A stretch of 64,000 nt of DNA, from the NCBI GenBank assembly GCA_963803335.1, contig CAWDME010000022.1, positions 1 to 64,000 on the forward strand, written 5' to 3'. The DNA is from DASSUW01 sp963803335 (lineage in GTDB: Bacteria > Actinomycetota > Thermoleophilia > Solirubrobacterales > Solirubrobacteraceae). Positions 8,906 to 17,183 of this stretch are shown piece by piece (the stretch's first letter is position 1; each line of letters opens with the position of its first letter). Under the pieces are notes generated by a model. That model made no database searches and had not been told where the DNA came from. It worked only from the letters and a program-made list of their open reading frames with translations. Made by a program: the position numbers and the translations under genes.

Positions 8906-10368
8906 GCGGCCTGTGGGCGGCCGGTCAGCCGGCGGGCGAGGGACCTGAGCTCGACGATCTCCACGTCGTCGACGACGCGGGCTGCGTACACCGCGCCGGC
9001 GAACAGGGCCACCGCGACCAGCTTGATCGCGACGAACCCCCAGCCGAGCGGCAGCCAGCCGAGCGGGACGACGGCGATCCCGAGCGCGAGCACGACGATC
9101 GACTTGCGCGGCTCATACGGCGTCGGGTAGAGCTGTTGCGCCTTCCAGTAGTACAGGCTGGTCAGCGCGACGTAGGCGCACGCCGTCGCAAGGCCGGCCC
9201 CAACGCCACCGAGCGGCGGGATCAGCACGAAGTTCAGCGCCACGTTCACGGCCAGCGCCATGCCCGAGAAGACGGCGAAGTAGCCGCTCCGCCGGGCGAA
9301 CGAGATGCCCGTCATCGTGATCGACGACAGGCCGAAGACGGTCACCCCGAGGCAGAGCACGCCGACCACGCGGTACGCCTCGTCGTAGCCGGGAGCGATC
9401 ACCGTCGTGATCTCACGGGCGAACAGCGCCAGCACCACCGACAGCGCCGTGAGCGCGATCGCCAGGTAGGTGAGCGTCCGCGCCCGCACGTGGCGCTCCG
9501 TCTCCCGATCCTCCGAGTACAGCGAGAGGATGAACGGGCTGTAGGCGAGCCCGAAGGCCGTGACGACGAACATCACCACGAACGCGAAGCGGCTGCCGAC
9601 CGCGTATTGGCCGACGTCGTCGAGGTCGGCGAGGCGGCTGAGCATCAGCCGGTCCAAGAACGAGAGCCCCCACAGCGCCGCGACGGCGGGAACGAGCGGC
9701 AGCCCGAAGCGCAGCATCACAGCCAGTTCAGTGCGCGAGACCCGGACGCCGATGTGCCTGGCAGTCACGACCAGCCCGAAGACAACGGCGACCCCATGGC
9801 CGCACAGCACGCCGACCATCACGCCGTCGATTCCCGAATCCGCCCACAGGACGAGCGAGACACCAACGGCCGCGGTCACCAGCGCGGCGAGCACCGCCGA
9901 GATCGTGAACTGCCACGGGCGCAGCCGCAGCCGCATCACTTCGCGGAAGAAGGTGCCCACGATCGCGGTGGGCAGGCTGACGGCCACTAGCACGAGCAGC
10001 GTCGTGTAGCGCTGCCCGTCGAACAGCCACTCGGAGACCGGGACGCGGAAGGCGATCAGCAACGCACCGAGCAGGGTGGCCGCGGTCAGCGCGACGGCCA
10101 GTGCCGTCGCGAGCACCGCCCGCCGCTCCGCGAAGTGGCCCTCGCCGTAGTCGTAGTAACTGCGCTGCGACGCGGAGGCCATCCCGAGGTCGGCGAGCAC
10201 GAGCAGGGCCGACATCCCGACGGTGGCGATCTCGAGCACGCCGAACTCCGACGGCGTGAACGTGCGGGCGTACACCGGCAGCGTGACGAGGCCGACGGCC
10301 TGCAGCGTCGCTGCGCTCAACCCGTAGATGAGCGTCTGCTTGCCGAGCAATGCGAGATGGGCTTTCAC
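8902..10368 (-). CDS. Wzx-like polysaccharide flippase (MATE/MOP superfamily)
   Basis: A 488-residue integral membrane protein with about 14 hydrophobic helices. GTG at 10368 gives KAHLALLGKQTLIYGLSAAT, the usual N-terminus of Wzx-type flippases; the longer reading would cross the divergent methyltransferase promoter 27 bp away. Recognisable spots: LPVYARTFTPSEFGVLEIA in loop 1 and RFGLPLVPAVAALWGLSFLD in the central half. Family role: moves an undecaprenyl-diphosphate-linked oligosaccharide to the outer face of the membrane. It stands beside a GT2 enzyme with which its gene overlaps. The cluster also holds an ABC exporter at 29.9-31.8 kb. Confidence 0.88.
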   Translation of the reverse strand: MKAHLALLGKQTLIYGLSAATLQAVGLVTLPVYARTFTPSEFGVLEIATVGMSALLVLADLGMASASQRSYYDYGEGHFAERRAVLATALAVALTAATLLGALLIAFRVPVSEWLFDGQRYTTLLVLVAVSLPTAIVGTFFREVMRLRLRPWQFTISAVLAALVTAAVGVSLVLWADSGIDGVMVGVLCGHGVAVVFGLVVTARHIGVRVSRTELAVMLRFGLPLVPAVAALWGLSFLDRLMLSRLADLDDVGQYAVGSRFAFVVMFVVTAFGLAYSPFILSLYSEDRETERHVRARTLTYLAIALTALSVVLALFAREITTVIAPGYDEAYRVVGVLCLGVTVFGLSSITMTGISFARRSGYFAVFSGMALAVNVALNFVLIPPLGGVGAGLATACAYVALTSLYYWKAQQLYPTPYEPRKSIVVLALGIAVVPLGWLPLGWGFVAIKLVAVALFAGAVYAARVVDDVEIVELRSLARRLTGRPQAA

Positions 10369-10395
10369 CGGCGCCGATAGGCTAGCCTCGGTCTG

Positions 10396-11283
10396 ATGGC
10401 GGTCGGGGGCAACACTGCACGCAGCTTCGGCGACAAGTGGCATCGCAACCGCGATCTCGCGTTCGCGCAAACCCTCGACGAGGGGTCGAACTTCTTCCGC
10501 TGGATCCTGGGGCGTAACGGCTTCGCGTCGCCCGAGGAACTGCGTGCCCAGCTAGCCGGGTGCAAGCGGATCCTCGATGCCGGCTGCGGCAACGGCCGCG
10601 TGACCGCGCTGCTCGCCCGCTACGCGGACCCGGCCGCCGAGATCGTGGGTATCGATCTCACGGCCGCCGACGTGGCCGCGGAGAACCTGCGGGAGCAACC
10701 GAACGTCACCGTGAAGCAGCGGGATCTGCTGGACGATATGTCCGATCTGGGCGCGTTCGACTTCGTGTACTGCCAGGAGGTGCTGCACCACACCGCTTCG
10801 CCGCAGCGCGCGTTCGCCAACGTCGCCTCGCTCTTGGCGCCCGGCGGCAAGCTGGCGATCTACGTCTACAAGCGCAAGGCGCCGGTGCGCGAGTTCACCG
10901 ACGATCAGGTGCGTGACGTGATCGCTGACATGCCCTACGAGCGCGCGATGGAGGAATGTCGGCGCATCACCGAAATCGGGCGGGAGCTGTCAGCGCTCGG
11001 CGCCACGATCACGGTCCCCGACGTGCCGTCGCTGGGCATCGAGGCGGGCGACTATGACGTGCAGCGGTTCGTCTACCACTTCTTCATGAAGTGCTTCTGG
11101 AGCGACGAGCTCGACGCCGAGGCGAACGCGGTCGTCAACTACGACTGGTATCACCCCCAGCTCTCCACGCGCCACACGCTGGACGAGGTCAGAGGCTGGT
11201 TCCGGGACGCCGGGCTGGCCGTCGTTCACGAGCACGTCGATCCCTACGGGATCACGGTGCGCGGAACAGCTCCGCGAGCGTGA
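10396..11283 (+). CDS. SAM-dependent methyltransferase
   Basis: A 295-residue protein. Motif I is RILDAGCGNGRVTALLARY (about residues 58-76), followed by IVGIDLTAADVAAENL, FDFVYCQEVLHHTASP and LLAPGGKLAIYVYKRKAP. The C-terminal third (FVYHFFMKCFWSDELDAE and YDWYHPQLSTRHTLDEVR) is shared with a set of methyltransferases found in glycan clusters that act on sugar or aminosugar intermediates; exact substrate unknown. Divergent from the flippase, and its last 32 bases overlap the convergent C-methyltransferase-like gene. Confidence 0.85.
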   Translation: MAVGGNTARSFGDKWHRNRDLAFAQTLDEGSNFFRWILGRNGFASPEELRAQLAGCKRILDAGCGNGRVTALLARYADPAAEIVGIDLTAADVAAENLREQPNVTVKQRDLLDDMSDLGAFDFVYCQEVLHHTASPQRAFANVASLLAPGGKLAIYVYKRKAPVREFTDDQVRDVIADMPYERAMEECRRITEIGRELSALGATITVPDVPSLGIEAGDYDVQRFVYHFFMKCFWSDELDAEANAVVNYDWYHPQLSTRHTLDEVRGWFRDAGLAVVHEHVDPYGITVRGTAPRA

Positions 11284-12394
11284 CGATCTCGGCGCCTTCG
11301 AGTGCCGGCTCTGCATGCAGCGAGTCCGCGATCTGGCGCCCGAACGACCACGAGGCGATGATCAGGTGATCGACTGGGTCGGCCAGCAGCGCCGCGCGGG
11401 GCTCGATCGGCACGGTGGACGGCGGGTAAAACCGCCCCTCTAGCAGCGGATCGTCGTCGAAGTAGCGATGCGGCGGCAGGTTCTCGCGCAGCAGCGCCGC
11501 GTAGTTGATGAAGCGCCCCGGGCAGAAGATGCCGAGCGACCCGTCCACGCCCGCGATGTGCGCGCGCATCCGCTCCACGTTCGCCTGCGCCTGCGCTACA
11601 AAGCCGGCGGCTGTGTCGTCGTGCCGGACCTCCCGCACGCTGCCGCTCGACCACGCCGAGTAGCGGGCCCCTGCCACGCCCGCCGGCCGGCTGTACTCGA
11701 CGTTCGCGCCGGCGAGCGCGGCGACGGCACCCAGGCTCGCGTCCGTGAAGTAGCTCCAATGCTCGTGGACGAGCATCGAGACGTCGCCGTGGGCCAGAGG
11801 CAGCGCGCAGTCGGGGACCGAGAAGGCGATGAAGCCGTCGTCGGCGAGCACCTGAAGCTGATCGCGCGCGAACGTCACGGGGTCGGGCACATGCTCGAGC
11901 ACGCCGTAGTGCACGATCGCGTCGAAGCGACGATCGAAGAGCTCCGCGCGGAACGGTTCGGCGATCACCGGTATCTCGTCGTCGGCAGACTCGGTCGCGC
12001 CCGGCTCTACGCCGACGACGTCTGCGCCGCAACGAGCCAGCTCGAGCAGCAGCGAGCCGCTGCCCGATCCGATCTCGAGGACCGACAGCCCGTCGAGGCG
12101 ATCGCGGCTCGCTGTCGCCAGCACGAAACCGAGGAAGTCGTCCAGGCAGCGCTTGCCCAGCCCGGTCGCAGCGAGCGGCGTGCCGATCTGCGAGCCGATG
12201 CGATAGGCCCGCTCCAGCAGCGCCTCGACGTCGGCGTCGGGCATCTGGACGAGCAGGTCTGCCCGCTCGTCGACGCCGACGACGAACCCCAGCTCGTCGG
12301 GCAGCCCATGGTTCGACGGCGCGGCGCTCGCCCCGACGTGGAACGGGAGCGTCCCGAGGTCGTGGAGCGCGGTCAGCGGGCGGTTGGCCTGCAC
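11252..12394 (-). CDS. C-methyltransferase-like two-domain SAM methyltransferase
   Basis: A 380-residue protein, GTG start 12394 inside the end of the ATP-grasp gene (22-bp overlap). N-terminal LTALHDLGTLPFHVG recalls the 'LG-x-P' strand of NDP-hexose C-methyltransferases (TylCIII/NovU type), but the zinc-binding cysteines of that family are missing. The SAM domain shows LSVLEIGSGSGSLLLELARC, IVHYGVLEHVPDPVTFARD and FSVPDCALPLAHGDVSMLV. The C-terminal region (GIFCPGRFINYAALL, IIASWSFGRQIADSL) matches the third Rossmann-like domain of the family. Inferred to methylate a deoxysugar precursor or related intermediate. Confidence 0.78.
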   Translation of the reverse strand: MQANRPLTALHDLGTLPFHVGASAAPSNHGLPDELGFVVGVDERADLLVQMPDADVEALLERAYRIGSQIGTPLAATGLGKRCLDDFLGFVLATASRDRLDGLSVLEIGSGSGSLLLELARCGADVVGVEPGATESADDEIPVIAEPFRAELFDRRFDAIVHYGVLEHVPDPVTFARDQLQVLADDGFIAFSVPDCALPLAHGDVSMLVHEHWSYFTDASLGAVAALAGANVEYSRPAGVAGARYSAWSSGSVREVRHDDTAAGFVAQAQANVERMRAHIAGVDGSLGIFCPGRFINYAALLRENLPPHRYFDDDPLLEGRFYPPSTVPIEPRAALLADPVDHLIIASWSFGRQIADSLHAEPALEGAEIVTLAELFRAP

Positions 12395-13476
12395 GCCAGC
12401 TCGGCAGCGTCCGGGAAGTCGACCTCGGCGATCAGGCTCTCGGCGAGGCTGCGCATGATCACGCCCTCCCCGTAGGCGAAATGCGGCTCCACCGTTTCGC
12501 CGAGGACGTGCTTGCGGATGAGCGCGTCCGGCTCGTTGTAGCCCACCATCGCCCGCAGCGACGTGGTTCCGGAGAAGCGCGGGTTGATCTCGAAGACGTG
12601 CACGCGGCCGTCGACCAGACGGCACTGGATGTTGAGCGAGCCGCGCGCTCCCAGCGCCAAGGCGATCTGCTCGCACTGCGACGTCACGTCGGGGAAGCGG
12701 CCGATCCGGCCCTGTGAGACGCCGCTGGAGATCGCGAGGACCTGTCCCAGGTCGCTACGCCCCGTGCGGTTGGGCGTCTTGATGCGGTTGCTGAGGGCCG
12801 ACAGGATGTAGCGCCGGATCGCGATCGAGTTCAGCAGGTTGCCGTCCATGTCCAGCAGGACGCCGACCGTGTACTCGTCCTCGGGCGTGCCCACGTAGGC
12901 CTGGATGATGAACTCGCTCTGAACCTTGAGCAGCTGACGGGCACACGCGGCGAGCTCCTCGCGGTCTTGGACGAGGTAGAGGTTCGCGGACCCGCCGCCG
13001 CCCACGGACGGCTTGAGCACCGCGGGCAGGTGCTTGAACGCCTCGGCCTCCTCCACCGTGCGGATGGCCTTGTAGGGCGGCACCGCGAAGCCGGCCGCCG
13101 TCAGCGCCTCCATCGTGCGGACCTTGTCGAGGCAGGTGTCGATGACCTCGACGGGGTTGAGCGGCAAGAACACGCCGGCCCCGGCGAAGACGTCGCGATG
13201 CTCGCTCATCACGCGCAGCTCCGGCTCTGACCCGTGGAACAGAACCTCGACGCGCTGGGCGCGGCACACGCCGAGCAGGCTGTCAACGTACGCGGGGTCG
13301 CGGGCCGGCGGCATGATGCACGGCTCGTCGACCTGAGCGAGCCCGCTGCTATAGGCCGACATGTCGCTGCCAACGATCCGATAGGGCGTCTCCGCCAGCC
13401 GCAGGGCCTTGAGGATCTGCTCGCCGTGCCCGCCCCCGCCGACGCCGGTGATCATGGCCGTGACCGAACGGCTCAC
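12373..13476 (-). CDS. ATP-grasp domain ligase (CarB-like)
   Basis: A 367-residue protein. GTG 13476 overlaps the TGA of the phosphoesterase upstream (GTGA) and opens with VTAMITGVGGGGHGEQIL, a Gly-rich first strand. The ATP-grasp part follows with LPAVLKPSVGGGGSANLYLV (phosphate-binding loop, about residues 150-170), FIIQAYVGTPEDEYTVGVL and VFEINPRFSGTTSLRAMVGY, whose E-x-N-x-R is the Mg-ATP site. Known chemistry of the fold: ATP-dependent joining of a carboxylate to an amine or similar through acyl phosphate. In this cluster it may attach an amino acid or acyl group to a sugar. Substrate not deducible. Confidence 0.85.
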   Translation of the reverse strand: MSRSVTAMITGVGGGGHGEQILKALRLAETPYRIVGSDMSAYSSGLAQVDEPCIMPPARDPAYVDSLLGVCRAQRVEVLFHGSEPELRVMSEHRDVFAGAGVFLPLNPVEVIDTCLDKVRTMEALTAAGFAVPPYKAIRTVEEAEAFKHLPAVLKPSVGGGGSANLYLVQDREELAACARQLLKVQSEFIIQAYVGTPEDEYTVGVLLDMDGNLLNSIAIRRYILSALSNRIKTPNRTGRSDLGQVLAISSGVSQGRIGRFPDVTSQCEQIALALGARGSLNIQCRLVDGRVHVFEINPRFSGTTSLRAMVGYNEPDALIRKHVLGETVEPHFAYGEGVIMRSLAESLIAEVDFPDAAELACRPTAR

Positions 13477-14174
13477 CCAAGCACCTCGCCCACGAACTGG
13501 CGTGACCGGCGGTGCAGGCATGCACGGGTGGTCGCGTGCAGCGCTGAGCCGGCGCGCCGGATGACGGCATCGACGTCGAACTCGACGCGATAGCACGCCG
13601 CGGCGCCGGTCTCCGTGTCGTAGACGGCGAACGACGCGAGGTTCCCGACGTCGCGTGGGAGCCCGACCGACCCTGCGTTGGCGATCAAGACTGGGCCTTG
13701 CCGCGTGACGAACGGGCGGTGGGTGTGGCCCATGAACACGACGTCGTGCGGCAGGCGCTCCCAGCCGGACAGGTCGCTGTCGGGATACACGTAGCCGCCC
13801 AACGGGTCGTCCGGTGCGCCATGGACGAACAGGATACGGCGGCCGTCGCGGTCGACTGGGCATGCCTCGGGCCACGATTGCAGGCGCCCGCGCGCGCGGT
13901 CCGACAGCCGCAAACGCGCGGCCGCGAGCCCGTACACGGCGTCGGCTTCGTCATCGAGGGGAAGCGTCCCGAGCAGCATCGCCTCGTGGTTGCCCTTCTG
14001 GCAGTGGAATCCCGCCGACTCGAGGCGCTCGAGGCATTCCTGCTCGCCCGGGAGGTAGCCGACCACGTCGCCGAGGAAGAAGCACTCGTCAACCTGCAGG
14101 GCTCCGAGTCGCGCCAGGCACGCGTCCAGCGCGATCGGGTTGCCGTGCACGTCGGAGAGCACGGCGATCCTCAT
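13473..14174 (-). CDS. Calcineurin-like metallophosphoesterase (YfcE/MJ0936 type)
   Basis: A 233-residue protein with the full set of metallophosphoesterase motifs: RIAVLSDVHGNPIAL (D-x-H), FFLGDVVGYLPGE (GD), CQKGNHEAML (GNHE), ILFVHGAP (VHG) and VFMGHTHRPF (GHTH). These residues bind two metals and hydrolyse phosphomonoesters or diesters. The gene is coupled by ATGA and GTGA overlaps between a sugar epimerase and an ATP-grasp ligase, so it may dephosphorylate an intermediate of that pathway. Length is close to the family's usual 160-240. Confidence 0.92.
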   Translation of the reverse strand: MRIAVLSDVHGNPIALDACLARLGALQVDECFFLGDVVGYLPGEQECLERLESAGFHCQKGNHEAMLLGTLPLDDEADAVYGLAAARLRLSDRARGRLQSWPEACPVDRDGRRILFVHGAPDDPLGGYVYPDSDLSGWERLPHDVVFMGHTHRPFVTRQGPVLIANAGSVGLPRDVGNLASFAVYDTETGAAACYRVEFDVDAVIRRAGSALHATTRACLHRRSRQFVGEVLG

Positions 14175-15052
14175 CGGCGGCCCGGCTGCGCGTCGAGCAG
14201 GCGCTCGATCCCGGCACGTAGCGTCGTCGTGGCCGACCAGCCCAGCGCGTCCCGGGCGGCGGTGACGTCATAGCGCGCGAGGGCACCCTCGTTCGGATCC
14301 GGGCGCGGCGCCGCGCGGACCTGCTGGGCCTCCAGGTCCGCGGCGCCGGCGACCGTCTCGGCGAGCTCACGCATCGTCACGCACCGGCCGCTCGCCACGT
14401 TGAACACTCCCGGCGGCCCTTCGATGGCTCGCACGAACGCGTCCGCGGCGTCGTCCGCCCAGGTGAAGTCCTGCTCGCGGCTCCCCGACCCGAGGTACTC
14501 GAGCGGAACACCCGCCAGCGCCCGCTCGACGAAGAGCTGCAGCACGGTTCGCGCCCGCTGCCCCTCTCCGTAGGGGGCGCTGATGCGCAGGCTGGTGAAC
14601 GCCAGCCCCGTGCGCGCGGCCCACGCCGCGCCGAGGCGTTCGGTCGCCGCCTTCTGCTCGAGGTACGGGCCACGTGGCGCCAGCGAAGCGGATTCGTCGA
14701 GCGCCCGGCCGGCACCCGGAGCGTACAGCGACGTCCCAGAGGCGTACACGACACGCGCGCCGCGCCGCTCGGCGGCGGCGAGGACCTCACTGTCGATCGC
14801 CCGATTGATCGCGGCCGCGTCCGCGCTGGCGTCCAGGGAGGAGGGCAGCGCCGCCGCGGCATGGATCACGGCATCGATCGCGCCGAGCTCGTCCAGCGCT
14901 CCGGGGGCGCGCAGATCGGCGCGCAACCGGCGCGCGAACGGCGGCTCGGTCTCGTACCACGCGGCCGTGAACGGTACGCCGAGCGCTTCCAGTCGCCGGC
15001 AGACGGCGCCACCCAGCAGCCCGGCCGCGCCGGTCACCAGAACATGGGTCAT
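14171..15052 (-). CDS. NAD-dependent epimerase/dehydratase (extended SDR)
   Basis: A 293-residue protein beginning THVLVTGAAGLLGGAVCRRL, the GxxGxxG NAD(P)-binding loop. Then VIHAAAALPSS, VVYASGTSLYAPG, and PYLEQKAATERLG, where the SDR catalytic Tyr-x3-Lys sits (PYLEQKAAT), FTSLRISAPYGEGQ and DFTWADDAADAFVRAIE. Family role: epimerisation, dehydration or reduction of an NDP-sugar. ATG overlaps the TGA of the glycosyltransferase upstream. Confidence 0.88.
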   Translation of the reverse strand: MTHVLVTGAAGLLGGAVCRRLEALGVPFTAAWYETEPPFARRLRADLRAPGALDELGAIDAVIHAAAALPSSLDASADAAAINRAIDSEVLAAAERRGARVVYASGTSLYAPGAGRALDESASLAPRGPYLEQKAATERLGAAWAARTGLAFTSLRISAPYGEGQRARTVLQLFVERALAGVPLEYLGSGSREQDFTWADDAADAFVRAIEGPPGVFNVASGRCVTMRELAETVAGAADLEAQQVRAAPRPDPNEGALARYDVTAARDALGWSATTTLRAGIERLLDAQPGRR

Positions 15053-16305
15053 CCGACCGCCGCTCGGCAGAGCTCGAGTTGACGTTCGACGAGCTCGTCG
15101 CCGTGGTGCGCGACGACCCAGCGGCGCGCGCGAGCGCCGAGCGCGCGGCGCTCCGAAGGGTCGTCGATCAGCTGCGCCAGCGCCCCCGCGATCTCCTCCG
15201 CTGTGCGGCAGTTCGCGACCGGGGGGAGCTCGTCGAGGAACGGCGCGAAGCGAACCGGGTCGAGGTGGATGAGCAGGGGACGCTCGCAGCTCATCGCCTC
15301 GAGCGCGGACGTCCCGTAGGACCCGAGCGCGAACTGGTCGAGGATGATGTCGGCGGCGCGATAGTGGCGCAGCAGCCGCGTCTTCGACAGGGCGTGCGGC
15401 AGGAAGCGGACCCGGGGTTCGAGCCCGAGCTCTCTCGCGAGGGCCTGCGAACGGGCGAGATCGGCACCCCACCCGGCGCAGACGAGCGTGACGTCGGTGC
15501 GGCCGCGCGTCGCCTGCGCGAAGCCCCTGAGCATCGCGTCCGATCCCTTCCAGCGCCAATCCTGGCGGGCCGGCACCAGCACCAGGACCCGGGCGGTCTC
15601 GCCCAGCAACTCGGCGCGCAGCTCAGGCGCCTCGCCGTCGGTGTACTTGGCGGTGTCGACCAGCGTCGGAACGAACACGGTCTTGTGCCGGTGGCCGAGC
15701 CGGTCCAGGTACGGCCAGTAGTCCGGGTCGCCGGCGACGATCCGCGCGGCGTGCGCGAGGCCGTCACGCTGGAGCTTGGCCTCGGCGACGGCCAGCGCCG
15801 CCGCGCCGCCCTCGGCGTCGGCGAACGGCACGATGGTCATGTCGCCGCCGTAACCCTGCGCGACGCAGGGAACGCCCGCCAGGGCGGCCACAGCCGGGCC
15901 GAGCCCGAACGTCAGCACGCAGTCGTACTCGCGCATGGCTTCGATCACCCAACTGTGATTGGCGGCGAACAGCCCTCCGTAGCGTCCCGCCCTCCGGTGG
16001 GCGGCCAGCACTGCCGTGGGCGCGCGCGCCGCCCGCCTGATCGCGCCAGCAAGGCCGCGCGGCCCACCTGACGCCGCAACGCGCGGTCCGCGCCGGACCC
16101 AGCGGGGCACATCGGCCGCCGGCAGCGCGGAGGCGTCGAGCCGTTCGGACGGCAGCTCGAGATCGAGATCCTCCCAGCGAGGATCGCTCATCGCGAACGG
16201 ATCGAGCGGGCTGAGCAGCAGGTCGACGGGATAGCCCATCCGGTGGAAGGCCTTTCCCTGGATGTACGCGTTGTTCGCGAGGTTGTCGTAGAGCGCGAGC
16301 CGCAC
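15049..16305 (-). CDS. GT4-like glycosyltransferase
   Basis: A 418-residue GT-B protein with GTG start at 16305. N-terminal LALYDNLANNAYIQGKAFHR, later VLTFGLGPAVAALAGVPCVA, QGYGGDMTIVPFADAEGG, VFVPTLVDTAKYTDG, VLVLVPARQDWRWKGSDAML, and a donor-site segment AADIILDQFALGSYGTSALE followed by MSCERPLLIHLD. Its DQ-F-G-YG-ALEAM layout matches the two glycosyltransferases at 96-1370 and 2923-3936, so three paralogues appear in one island. Separated from the epimerase upstream by 17 bp. Confidence 0.82.
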   Translation of the reverse strand: MRLALYDNLANNAYIQGKAFHRMGYPVDLLLSPLDPFAMSDPRWEDLDLELPSERLDASALPAADVPRWVRRGPRVAASGGPRGLAGAIRRAARAPTAVLAAHRRAGRYGGLFAANHSWVIEAMREYDCVLTFGLGPAVAALAGVPCVAQGYGGDMTIVPFADAEGGAAALAVAEAKLQRDGLAHAARIVAGDPDYWPYLDRLGHRHKTVFVPTLVDTAKYTDGEAPELRAELLGETARVLVLVPARQDWRWKGSDAMLRGFAQATRGRTDVTLVCAGWGADLARSQALARELGLEPRVRFLPHALSKTRLLRHYRAADIILDQFALGSYGTSALEAMSCERPLLIHLDPVRFAPFLDELPPVANCRTAEEIAGALAQLIDDPSERRALGARARRWVVAHHGDELVERQLELCRAAVG

Positions 16306-16322
16306 GCGTTTACCGTGGAGAG

Positions 16323-17183
16323 CTAGGAGAGCGCCGACAGGACGCCGCCGAGGCCGTCACGCAGGCTCGTCTGCGGCACTACGCCGAACGCCTCGCGGAT
16401 CCGGGTGTTGTCCCCGATCAGATCGCCGGGCGGCGGATCGGTGATCTCGTGCCTGATCTGCGGTTCGCGGCCGTGGATATCGCCGAGCAGCCGCACGAGC
16501 TCCGTGAGCGTGACAGTGTCCTCGCCCGCGACGTTGAAGACGCCGCTGCCGTCATACGCGAGCGCGGGCTCGAAGACGCGCACGGCATCGGACACGTGCA
16601 GCGGGTTGATGCGAATGCCGGGGTTGCCCTTGATCACGACCTCATCGCCGGCTCGCACCCGCGATGCGAGCGTCGGGATCAGCATCCGTTGCTGACCGGG
16701 TCCGTACACGAAGAACAGGCGCAGGATGATGGCCCGGAGCCATCCGGCGTACCCGCCGACCATGACCTCGGCCGCGTACTTCGAGCGGACGTAGAAGTCG
16801 ATCATCGACACCGGGTCGCTCTCGTTCAGGCGGTCGACGCCCGACTTGTACACACCGCCCGTGGACGCGAACACGAAGCGCTTCGTGCCGGCCCGCCGGG
16901 CCCAGTCGAGCAGCCGGAACGTCGCGTCGACGTTGATCGCGTAGATGTCGTCGGCGCGGTCCGGGAACTCCTTGTAGTGCGCCGACTGCGCGAGGTGGAT
17001 CACAGCGTCGACTCCGCCCGGGAGGCCTGTCTCGTCGAGTGGTTGCGCGAGGTCCTGCTCGATCCACGCGACATCGGCCGGCGGGCGACGGCGGCCGATC
17101 GCGATCACCTCGTGGCGTTGGGCCAGGCTGGGGAGCAGGTGGCTGCCGACGAACCCGGTCCCGCCCGTGAGCAGGATCCTCAC
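16323..17183 (-). CDS. NAD-dependent epimerase/dehydratase
   Basis: A 286-residue extended SDR. The GTG at 17183 overlaps the TGA of the AsnB gene upstream and places RILLTGGTGFVGSHLLPSLA at the N-terminus. Seen: DLAQPLDETGLPGGVDAVIH, FVFASTGGVYKSGVDRL, MIDFYVRSKYAAEVMV with the catalytic Tyr-x3-Lys, RLFFVYGPGQQRMLIP and INPLHVSDAVRVFEPAL. Typical of UDP-sugar epimerases and dTDP-sugar dehydratases or reductases. Substrate not predictable. Confidence 0.9.
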   Translation of the reverse strand: MRILLTGGTGFVGSHLLPSLAQRHEVIAIGRRRPPADVAWIEQDLAQPLDETGLPGGVDAVIHLAQSAHYKEFPDRADDIYAINVDATFRLLDWARRAGTKRFVFASTGGVYKSGVDRLNESDPVSMIDFYVRSKYAAEVMVGGYAGWLRAIILRLFFVYGPGQQRMLIPTLASRVRAGDEVVIKGNPGIRINPLHVSDAVRVFEPALAYDGSGVFNVAGEDTVTLTELVRLLGDIHGREPQIRHEITDPPPGDLIGDNTRIREAFGVVPQTSLRDGLGGVLSALS

